From NCBI GenBank assembly GCA_030147065.1, contig JASLAP010000745.1, forward strand, positions 1-5,695: 5,695 nt of DNA. Direction: 5' to 3'. Origin of the DNA: Pseudonocardia sp. GTDB taxonomy: Bacteria; Actinomycetota; Actinomycetes; Mycobacteriales; Pseudonocardiaceae. Each line of letters starts with the position of its first letter. Position 1 is the stretch's first letter. The translations under genes and the position numbers were made by a program. The notes under the pieces are model-generated. The model did not search any database. It saw only the letters and a program-made list of their open reading frames with translations, and was not told where the DNA came from. This document shows, piece by piece, positions 1-5,150 of the stretch.

Positions 1-216
1 GACCGGCGCGGCCGCCCGGTCCCGCGGACCCCCGCCGCCGACCCGCCCGCCGCGGAGCCGGCGGCCGGGCAGGCCACCGCGCCGAACACCGCCCCGAGCA
101 CTGCCCCGAACGCCGCCCCGCAGAGCGGGCCGAAGACCGGACCGGCCGCCACCACCGACCCCACTCCCCCTTCGCCCGCCGGGGCGTCCGCCGGTGCCGA
201 GCAACGGGCCGGCTGA
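1..216 (+). CDS. C-terminal Ala/Pro-rich tail of an upstream protein (5' end outside the window)
   Basis: Frame 1 is open from the window edge to a TGA at 214-216. It gives 71 residues that are almost entirely Ala, Pro, Thr and Gly. Third codon positions in this frame are nearly all G or C, whereas the other two forward frames carry many A-ending codons, so this is the likeliest real frame. The tail looks disordered: no domain, membrane segment or catalytic motif is visible. It contains tetrapeptide repeats (TAPN, TAPS, TAPN, AAPQ and variants). The last 23 bases overlap the start of the phytoene synthase gene, suggesting translational coupling in one operon. By analogy with the mycobacterial locus the gene could be the alpha-(1->6)-mannosyltransferase MptA or a polyprenyl diphosphate synthase (IdsA2-like). 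That is inference from gene order; the visible part does not identify the protein. Confidence 0.6.
   Translation, partial: DRRGRPVPRTPAADPPAAEPAAGQATAPNTAPSTAPNAAPQSGPKTGPAATTDPTPPSPAGASAGAEQRAG
76..147 (+). repeat. Degenerate 12-bp coding repeat, six units
   Basis: Six consecutive 12-base units encode TAPN, TAPS, TAPN, AAPQ, SGPK and TGPA. The first four units are close to one another at DNA level (pattern ACCGCCCCGAAC with one to three changes); the last two are diverged. The array stays in frame and sits in the disordered tail of the upstream protein, so it is probably a low-complexity linker or tail that grew by slippage. Confidence 0.55.
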
Positions 217-1171
217 GCTGGATGCCGCCGGGATCACCGACCCGGCGCTGCGTTCGGCCTACGCCCTGTGCCGCGAGCTGAACGCCCGGCACGGCCGCAC
301 CTACTTCCTGGCCACCCGGCTGCTGCCGGCGCGGCGGCGGCCCGCCGTGCACGCGCTGTACGGGTTCGCCCGGTACGCCGACGAGATCGTCGACGACCTC
401 GACGACGACAGCCCGCCCGCCGAGCGCGCCGCCCGGCTGGACGCCCTGGACGCCGACCTGGCGGTCGCGCTGGCCGGGGAGCCGACCGGGCAGCCGGTGC
501 TGGACGCGCTGGCCGACACCGCGACCCGGTACGCGATCGATCCCCGGCACTTCACCGACTTCATGGTGTCCATGCGGATGGACACCGAGGTCACCGAGTA
601 CGCCACCTTCGACGAGCTGGGCGTGTACGTGCACGGTTCGGCTGCGGTGATCGGGCTGCAGATGCTGCCGGTGCTGGGCACGGTGGTGCCGCGGGCCGAG
701 GCCGAGCCGCCGGCGGCCGCGCTGGGGGTGGCGTTCCAGCTGACCAACTTCCTGCGCGACGTCGGCGAGGACCTCGACCGCGGCCGGGTCTACCTGCCGA
801 CCGCCGAGCTGGCCGCGTTCGGGGTGGACCGGGAGCTGCTGAGCTGGTGCCGCCGGACCCGGCGGACCGACCCGCGGGTGCGCCGGGCGCTGGCGCACCT
901 GGTGGCGCACACCCGGGCGGTGTACCGGCGCGCCGAGCCCGGGGTGGCGATGCTGGAGCCGGTGTCGCGGGCCTGCGTGGACTGCGCGTTCCGGCTCTAC
1001 CGCGGCATCCTCGACGAGATCTGCGCGGCCGACTACGACGTGCTGCACCGCCGGGTGGCGGTGTCCAACCGCCGTCGCGCGGCCGTCGCGGTACCCGGCC
1101 TGACCCGGGCGCTGCTCGCCCGCGCCCGGTCGACCGGTGCCCCGGCCAGCCGGCCGGTCAGAACGCCATGA
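194..1171 (+). CDS. crtB: Phytoene/squalene synthase family protein (phytoene synthase, CrtB-like)
   Basis: A 325-residue head-to-head prenyl synthase. In this family two geranylgeranyl diphosphates are condensed to prephytoene diphosphate and then phytoene, the first committed step of carotenoid synthesis. Both Asp-rich, Mg-diphosphate-binding motifs are present: DEIVD at residues 63-67 (inside YGFARYADEIVDD) and DVGED at 189-193 (inside QLTNFLRDVGEDLDRG). HGSAAVIGLQMLPVLG, before the second motif, resembles actinobacterial CrtB more than squalene synthases. No membrane segment is evident. GTG 194 is the only sensible start: no other ATG, GTG or TTG lies before the conserved ELDAAGITDPALR. 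A weak GGGGCG at 181-186 could be its ribosome binding site. The start overlaps the upstream gene by 23 bases. The stop overlaps the convergent Rv2175c-like gene by 14 bases. No desaturase or cyclase gene is in view, so the final product is unknown; a squalene-type activity (HpnC/HpnD-like) is less likely but not excluded. Confidence 0.9.
   Translation: MPSNGPAELDAAGITDPALRSAYALCRELNARHGRTYFLATRLLPARRRPAVHALYGFARYADEIVDDLDDDSPPAERAARLDALDADLAVALAGEPTGQPVLDALADTATRYAIDPRHFTDFMVSMRMDTEVTEYATFDELGVYVHGSAAVIGLQMLPVLGTVVPRAEAEPPAAALGVAFQLTNFLRDVGEDLDRGRVYLPTAELAAFGVDRELLSWCRRTRRTDPRVRRALAHLVAHTRAVYRRAEPGVAMLEPVSRACVDCAFRLYRGILDEICAADYDVLHRRVAVSNRRRAAVAVPGLTRALLARARSTGAPASRPVRTP
1132..1159. terminator. 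Possible hairpin at the convergent crtB / Rv2175c-like 3' ends
   Basis: CCGGCC at 1142-1147 pairs with GGCCGG at 1152-1157 around a 4-base loop. Alternatively GACCGG 1132-1137 pairs with CCGGTC 1154-1159, enclosing a shorter CCGG/CCGG stem. It lies at the stop codon of the - strand gene and just before the crtB stop. There is no T-tract on either side, and such stems arise easily in DNA this GC-rich, so a terminator role is only possible. Confidence 0.3.
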
Positions 1172-1511
1172 CCTGCGCGCGGCGCTTGACCTCCCGGTGC
1201 CGCCCGGCCCGCAGCGACGCCATCGGGACCCCCGGCAGCGCGTCGTCCTCGCCGAACAGCCAGCGCAGGATGTCCGGGTCGGTGTAGCCGCCGTCGCGCA
1301 GCACGGTGATCGTCCCGGGCAGGCCCTTGACCACCGCGCCGTCGACGAAGAAGTCCACCGGGACGACGACCTCGCCGGCGCGGCGGAACGACAGCAGCTG
1401 CCCGTCGCGGACCAGCTGGTGCACCCGGGACACCGGGACGCCGAGCAGCTGGGCCGCCTCGGTCGCCGGCATCGTCGCGATCTCGCCGGAGAGCTCGAAC
1501 ACCTCGTTCAC
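1158..1511 (-). CDS. Rv2175c-family winged-helix DNA-binding protein (PknL substrate homologue)
   Basis: A protein of 117 residues from GTG 1511. The C-terminus (REVKRRAQVMAF), the RRAGEVVVPVDFF segment and the GLPGTITVLRDGGYTDPDILRWLF core closely match M. tuberculosis Rv2175c as I recall it. A helix-turn-helix spans about residues 16-35 (ATEAAQLLGVPVSRVHQLVRDG), with a wing at about 38-51. Rv2175c is a small cytosolic DNA-binding protein phosphorylated by PknL; its regulon is poorly defined. Start choice: GTG 1511 has GGGGGA six bases upstream. The frame stays open to GTG 1529 (123 aa, would be leaderless) and GTG 1547 (129 aa, no ribosome binding site). A likely -10 at 1541-1536 would put the transcript start near 1529, ruling out 1547. 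It is divergent from pknL with 83 bases between starts and converges with crtB, overlapping it by 14 bases. The N-terminal tail is shorter than in Rv2175c. Confidence 0.88.
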   Translation of the reverse strand: MNEVFELSGEIATMPATEAAQLLGVPVSRVHQLVRDGQLLSFRRAGEVVVPVDFFVDGAVVKGLPGTITVLRDGGYTDPDILRWLFGEDDALPGVPMASLRAGRHREVKRRAQVMAF

Positions 1512-1517
1512 GGACGG

Positions 1518-1523
1518 TCCCCC
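1518..1523 (-). promoter_or_regulatory. Ribosome binding site deciding the Rv2175c-like start
   Basis: On the - strand GGGGGA ends six bases before GTG 1511. Neither alternative in-frame GTG (1529, 1547) has a purine-rich site at suitable spacing, so this supports the shorter 117-residue protein. Confidence 0.55.
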
Positions 1524-1535
1524 ATTCACAGCGGC

Positions 1536-1541
1536 ATACTG
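1536..1541 (-). promoter_or_regulatory. Candidate -10 element for the Rv2175c-like gene
   Basis: On the - strand CAGTAT matches five of six informative or free positions of the actinobacterial TAnnnT -10 (first base C instead of T). Its last T is seven bases from G1529, giving a predicted transcript start at 1529 and an 18-base leader carrying the GGGGGA site. No clear -35 is seen. Confidence 0.4.
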
Positions 1542-1582
1542 TGCCACAGCCGCGCCGCGTCCGGCACCGCCCCGCCGGGCGG

Positions 1583-1594
1583 TACCGTCGAGGG
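1583..1594 (+). promoter_or_regulatory. Candidate leaderless promoter (-10) of pknL
   Basis: TACCGT at 1583-1588 matches TAnnnT. Its final T lies seven bases before the G of GTG 1595, the spacing expected if transcription starts on the first base of the start codon. Leaderless starts of this form are common in actinobacteria. A weak GAGGGG also precedes the GTG but is too close to act as a good ribosome binding site. No convincing -35 hexamer is visible. Confidence 0.55.
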
Positions 1595-3290
1595 GTGAAC
1601 GCCCCCCCGGTCGCGCTGCTCGACGCGCGGTACCGGGTCGGGTCGGTGATCGCCCGCGGCGGCATGTCCACGGTGCACCGGGGCACCGACACCCGGCTCG
1701 ACCGACCGGTCGCGATCAAGATCATGGACCCGCGGCTGGCGGCCGACCCGGCGTTCCGCACCCGGTTCGAGCGGGAGGCCCGCTCGGCGGCCCGGATCGA
1801 CCACCCGAACGTCGTCGACGTGCACGACCAGGGCGACCACCACGGCCCGCACGGGCCGGCGCTGTTCCTGGTCATGGAGCTGGTCGAGGGTGGGACGCTG
1901 CGCGACCTGCTGCGCCGGCGCGGCCAGCTCGGGGTGCCGGCGGCGCTGGCGGTCCTGGAGCCGGTGCTGGCCGGGCTGGCCCAGGCGCACCGGCTCGGCC
2001 TGGTGCACCGCGACGTCAAGCCGGAGAACGTGCTGATCAGCCGGACCGGCGAGGTCAAGGTGGCCGACTTCGGGCTGGTGGTGGCCGCGGCCCAGGCCGG
2101 CGCCAGCCACGTCGGCATGATCATGGGCACGGTGGCGTACCTGTCCCCCGAGCAGGTCACCACCGGCACCGCGGACGCCCGCAGCGACGTCTACGCCGCC
2201 GGCGTGCTGCTCTACGAGCTGCTCACCGGCCAGCCGCCCTACCTCGGCGAGACGGCCATCTCGGTGGCCTACCGGCACGTGAACTCCGACGTGCCGGCGC
2301 CGTCGGAGGTGGCCGGCGACGTGCCCCCGGAGCTGGACCGGCTGGTGCAGCGGGCCACCCGGCGCGACCCGGCGCAGCGCCCCGCCGACGCCGGGGCGCT
2401 GCTGGCCGAGCTGCGCGAGGTCGCCGAGCTGCTGGAGGTGCCGCGGGTGCCGGTGCCGGTGCCGCCGGTCCCGCCGCCCGAGGAGCAGGACACCCTGCCC
2501 AACAGCGCGCAGCGGCTCGACCCGGTCGGGGCCGGGCCGCGCGGCACCCGGACCCTCCCCCGCCCCGCCGGTGCCGCCGCGCCCGGCGTCCCGGCGGCGC
2601 AGCCGTCGGCTGTTCGCGGTGTGGACGGCGCTGGTGCTGGCGCTGGCCGTCGCCGTCGCGGTGTCGGCGTGGTGGCTGGGCAGCGGGCGGTGGACGGCGA
2701 TGCCGTCGCTGGTGGGCCTGGAGGAGGCCGCCGCCGAGCAGCTGCTGGACCAGGCCGACCTGGTCGGGGTGCCGGTCCGGGCCTTCGACGACGACGCGCC
2801 GGAGGGCCGCGTCACCGGGGCCGACCGGCAGGCCGAGGCCGAGCTGCTGCGCGGCAGCACGGTCACCTACACGGTGTCGGCCGGGCAGCCGGTGGTGCCG
2901 GCCATCGCCCCGGGCACCGACGTCGCCGCCGCCGAGCGGGCCGTCCGGGACGCCGGGTTGGAACCCGCCGACGGCCCCGAGGAGTTCAGCGGGTCCGTGC
3001 CGGCGGGCGCGGTGATCGGCACCCGGCCCGGCGCCGGTGCCCGGCTGCCCTCGGGCAGCCGGGTCGAGCTGGTGGTCAGCCGCGGCGAGCAGCCGCGCCA
3101 GGTCCGGGTGCCCAACCTGCGTGGCCAGCAGTTCGAGGACGCCGAGCAGCAGCTGGCCGAGCTGGGGCTGGAGGCCGAGGAGCAGCCCCGGTTCCCGTTC
3201 TTCGGGACCGGTGGGCTGGTCACCGGCCAGTCCCACGGCGCAGGCTCGATGGTCGACCGGGGCACGACCATCGTGCTCGAGACGTTCTGA
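1595..3290 (+). CDS. pknL: Ser/Thr protein kinase PknL with transmembrane segment and three PASTA domains; frameshifted as sequenced
   Basis: A Hanks-type kinase on the inner membrane face with an extracytoplasmic sensor. From GTG 1595 the first frame encodes a full kinase domain, about residues 13-290: glycine loop IARGGMSTVHRG, ATP-anchoring K42, alpha-C E61, catalytic HRDVKPEN (H138-R139-D140), DFG 158-160, SPE 184-186. After a Pro-rich juxtamembrane stretch the coding signal moves to the +1 frame, giving basic RRRSRRLF, a membrane helix (about 340-361) and three PASTA units (about 366-429, 431-497, 498-564), stop 3288-3290. Removing one base restores 564 residues. Left uncorrected, the first frame runs to 3478 (627 residues), losing membrane anchor and sensor and overlapping aroG. 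PASTA domains in related kinases bind muropeptides or lipid II; M. tuberculosis PknL lacks them, the C. glutamicum one has them. The divergent neighbour is its probable substrate. The frameshift may be a sequencing error, a true mutation or recoding. Confidence 0.87.
2552..2572 (+). other. Frameshift site in pknL (C-rich stretch)
   Basis: The last non-G/C third position in the downstream frame is A2552 (codon GGA). The first in the upstream frame is T2572 (codon GGT). Coding therefore switches between them. This interval holds a run of five C (2557-2561) and a run of four C (2563-2566). Dropping one C from the first run gives the continuous junction TLP-APPVPPRPAS leading into the basic juxtamembrane residues and the membrane helix. 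Confidence 0.8.
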
Positions 3291-3303
3291 CCCGCCGGGC
3301 CGC

Positions 3304-3321
3304 GTCCCGGGCGCCCGGGAC
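3304..3321. terminator. Palindrome between convergent pknL and aroG, likely bidirectional terminator
   Basis: GTCCCGGGCGCCCGGGAC is a perfect 18-base palindrome that can fold as a 7-bp stem with a 4-base loop on either strand. It begins 14 bases after the pknL stop and lies 17 bases beyond the aroG stop, within the 48-base convergent gap. There is no T-tract, as is usual for actinobacterial hairpin terminators. Confidence 0.55.
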
Positions 3322-3338
3322 CCGAGCCACGCAGGATC

Positions 3339-4727
3339 TCAGCCGCGCAGCATCTCGGCCACCAGGAAGGCCAGCTCCAGGGACTGCTGGGTGTTCAGCC
3401 GCGGGTCGCAGGCGGTCTCGTAGCGCCCGGACAGGTCGGTGTCGGAGATCTCCTGCGCCCCGCCCAGGCACTCGGTGACGTCCTCGCCGGTCACCTCGAC
3501 GTGGATGCCGCCGGGGTGGCTGCCCAGGCCGTGGTGCACCTCGAAGAAGCCCTGCACCTCGTCGACGATCCGGTCGAAGTGGCGGGTCTTGTAGCCGGTG
3601 GAGGACTCCACGGTGTTGCCGTGCATCGGGTCGCACTGCCAGATGACCTGGTGCCCGGACGCCTCGACCTTCTCCACGATCGGCGGCAGCAGGTCGCGCA
3701 CCTTGCCGTTGCCCATCCGGCTGATCAGCGTCAGCCGGCCGGCCACCCCGTGCGGGTCGAGCCGCTCGACGTACTCGACGGCCTGCTCCGGGCTGGTGGT
3801 CGGGCCGATCTTGAGCCCGATCGGGTTGGCCAGCAGCTCGGCGAACGCGACGTGCGCGCCGTCGAGCTGGCGGGTGCGGTCGCCCACCCACAGGAAGTGC
3901 GCGGACAGGTCGTAGAGCTTCGGCTCGTCGCCGCGCTCGTCCAGGCGCAGCAGCGCCCGCTCGTAGTCCAGCAGCAGGGCCTCGTGGCTGGCGTAGAACT
4001 CCACGCTGTGCAGGTTGTGGTCGTCCACCCCGCAGGCGTCCATGAACCGCAGCGCCCGCTCGATCTCCGAGGCGATCGCCTCGAACCGCTCGCCGGCCGG
4101 GGAGGTGCGGACGAAGTCCTTGTTCCAGTCGTGGACCATCGTCAGGTCGGCCATCCCGGTCGCGGTGAGCGCCCGCACCAGGTTCATCGCCGCGCCGGCG
4201 TTGGCGTAGGCGCGCACCATCCGGGACGGGTCCGGGACGCGCTGCGCCGGGTCCGGCGCCAGCGCGTTGACGATGTCGCCGCGGTAGGACGGCAGGCCCA
4301 GCGCGTCGGTCGGCGAGCTGCGCGGCTTGGCGTACTGCCCGGCGATCCGGCCGACCTTGACCACCGGCAGCGAGGCGCCGTAGGTGAGCACGATGGCCAT
4401 CTGCAGCAGCGTGCGGATGGTGGCCCGGATGTGCGGCTCGGTGTTGTCGACGAAGGTCTCCGCGCAGTCCCCGCCCTGCAGCAGGAACGCCTCGCCGCGG
4501 GCCACCGCGCCCAGCCGCTCCTGCAGCCGGTCGACCTCGGGGGGCAGCGTCACCGGCGGCACGCTCTCCAGTACCCGGCGGACCCGGGCGACCTCGCCGG
4601 CATCGGGCCACTCGGGCTGCTGGGCGGCCGGGCGGCGCAGCGCGTCGTCCAGCCGGGCGCGCAGGTCGTCCGGGAGCGGGGGCAGCTCGGGCAGCACTTC
4701 CAGCGGGGCGTCGACGGACCAGTTCAC
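3339..4727 (-). CDS. aroG: Class II 3-deoxy-D-arabino-heptulosonate 7-phosphate (DAHP) synthase
   Basis: First enzyme of the shikimate pathway: it condenses phosphoenolpyruvate and erythrose 4-phosphate to DAHP in the cytosol, feeding aromatic amino acid synthesis. The 462-residue product has the same length as M. tuberculosis AroG (Rv2178c) and is very similar throughout. Metal-site residues match: Cys88 in GGDCAETF, His369 in CDPMHGNT, Glu411 in GGIHVE, Asp441 in CDPRLN. NTEPHIRATIRTLLQMA and KPRSSPTDALGLPSYRGD are family signatures, and the C-terminus NTQQSLELAFLVAEMLRG is intact. GTG 4727 is chosen because the protein then begins VNWSVDAPLE, matching the mycobacterial MNWTVD start. A longer frame to 4832 adds 35 low-complexity residues and is rejected. 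A TATCCT -10 just upstream suggests near-leaderless transcription. The mycobacterial enzyme is inhibited by aromatic amino acids and works with a separate chorismate mutase; that is family knowledge, not visible here. It converges on pknL and is divergent from the small membrane gene. Confidence 0.97.
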   Translation of the reverse strand: MNWSVDAPLEVLPELPPLPDDLRARLDDALRRPAAQQPEWPDAGEVARVRRVLESVPPVTLPPEVDRLQERLGAVARGEAFLLQGGDCAETFVDNTEPHIRATIRTLLQMAIVLTYGASLPVVKVGRIAGQYAKPRSSPTDALGLPSYRGDIVNALAPDPAQRVPDPSRMVRAYANAGAAMNLVRALTATGMADLTMVHDWNKDFVRTSPAGERFEAIASEIERALRFMDACGVDDHNLHSVEFYASHEALLLDYERALLRLDERGDEPKLYDLSAHFLWVGDRTRQLDGAHVAFAELLANPIGLKIGPTTSPEQAVEYVERLDPHGVAGRLTLISRMGNGKVRDLLPPIVEKVEASGHQVIWQCDPMHGNTVESSTGYKTRHFDRIVDEVQGFFEVHHGLGSHPGGIHVEVTGEDVTECLGGAQEISDTDLSGRYETACDPRLNTQQSLELAFLVAEMLRG

Positions 4728-4741
4728 GACTCCCGAGGATA
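4728..4741 (-). promoter_or_regulatory. Candidate -10 and near-leaderless start of aroG
   Basis: On the - strand TATCCT (4741-4736) fits TAnnnT and lies eight bases before GTG 4727, so transcription should start at or within two bases of the start codon. GGGAG (4734-4730) is present but only two bases from the GTG, too close for a standard ribosome binding site. No clear -35 is seen. Confidence 0.5.
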
Positions 4742-4930
4742 GGCCGTCCCGGCCGCCGGCCGGTGCGCGGTTCGCCCGGTGCCGGACCGCCGGATCCGGG
4801 CGGATCCCGGTGCCCGATCGGCCCGATGTCACCCACCGTCACCTGTGGACGACCCACCGCCTGGCAAAGTGCGCAACTGTCACCCGATCGGCGGGATTCC
4901 ACAGCGGACCGTTCCGGGCACTCCTGCGGC
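4742..4930. promoter_or_regulatory. Rest of the divergent intergenic region between aroG and the GPGG membrane gene
   Basis: No gene is supported here. The stretch around 4826-4900 is less extreme in GC than the neighbouring coding DNA and holds repeated short words: TGTCACCC at 4827-4834 and 4878-4885, and the palindrome CCGATCGG at 4814-4821 and 4884-4891. These could be operator sites for either divergent gene. CCGATCGG also occurs inside aroG near 3818, so it is not specific to this region. No TAnnnT element or good ribosome binding site is visible before the + strand gene. Confidence 0.35.
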
Positions 4931-5074
4931 ATGGCAACCCTGTTGTGGATCCTCGCCGTCGTCCTGGTCGTCGCCGGCATCTTCGCGATCGTGCGCAAGC
5001 AGCTCCTGTGGGGCATCGTGCTGATCGTCGTCGGGCTGCTGGTGGGCCCGGGCGGTGTCAGCCTCTTCGCCTGA
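4931..5074 (+). CDS. GPGG-motif small membrane protein (47 aa)
   Basis: A 47-residue hydrophobic protein starting at ATG 4931. It has two membrane helices, about residues 4-21 and 25-38, joined by a short basic turn (R22-K23-Q24). The C-terminal GPGG (39-42) is followed by VSLFA. This helical hairpin with GPGG fits the small actinobacterial family annotated as GPGG-motif small membrane protein, whose function is unknown to me. The frame continues upstream to 4763, but that part is low-complexity shadow sequence without membrane character, and ATG 4931 is the first codon of the hydrophobic protein. No strong ribosome binding site precedes it. It is divergent from aroG and converges on the exoribonuclease gene, with a strong hairpin 46 bases after its stop. 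Its positively charged turn and tiny size suggest an inner-membrane peptide; any partner is unknown. Confidence 0.82.
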   Translation: MATLLWILAVVLVVAGIFAIVRKQLLWGIVLIVVGLLVGPGGVSLFA

Positions 5075-5120
5075 CCTCGCCGCTGTCCTCACCGAGAGCG
5101 GCTCTTCCCCTCGTCCCCCC

Positions 5121-5150
5121 GGTGGCCGCGCGCGTCAGCGCGCGGCCACC
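5121..5150. terminator. Strong 13-bp hairpin, probable bidirectional terminator
   Basis: GGTGGCCGCGCGC at 5121-5133 is the exact reverse complement of 5138-5150, with the 4-base loop GTCA between. It lies between the convergent small membrane gene and the exoribonuclease gene. The - strand stop codon (5137-5135) falls in the loop, so the last residues of the exoribonuclease (VAAR) are encoded in one arm. No T-tract follows on either strand, which is common in actinobacteria. Confidence 0.7.

Noticed and set aside
268..1287. Second + strand open frame through crtB
   Set aside because: Arg/Ala/Gly-rich out-of-frame translation of crtB.
1512..1547. 12-residue N-terminal extension of the Rv2175c-like protein
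   Set aside because: No ribosome binding site for GTG 1547, and the probable -10 places the transcript start downstream of it. Kept only as an alternative.
1526..2866. Long - strand open frame opposite the pknL kinase domain
   Set aside because: Antisense shadow caused by high GC; low-complexity composition and no domain.
2571..3290. A separate gene encoding a PASTA membrane protein starting at GTG 2571
   Set aside because: No stop codon ends the kinase frame before it, no ribosome binding site precedes the GTG, and the basic juxtamembrane residues continue a kinase linker. A frameshifted single gene explains it better.
3501..4742. Long + strand open frame (413 codons) opposite aroG
   Set aside because: It is the antisense shadow of the well-conserved aroG; its Val/Arg/His/Gly-rich translation has no recognisable domain.
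4728..4832. 35-residue N-terminal extension of AroG
   Set aside because: The added residues are low-complexity, while GTG 4727 gives the family length of 462 and the conserved NWxVD start.
4763..4930. N-terminal extension of the small GPGG membrane protein
   Set aside because: The extension is Pro/Gly/Ser/Arg-rich, unlike the hydrophobic protein, and overlaps the divergent promoter region.
3220..5016. Long - strand open frame (598 codons) covering aroG
   Set aside because: It is another frame of the same strand as aroG, Arg/Ala/Gly-rich and without family similarity.
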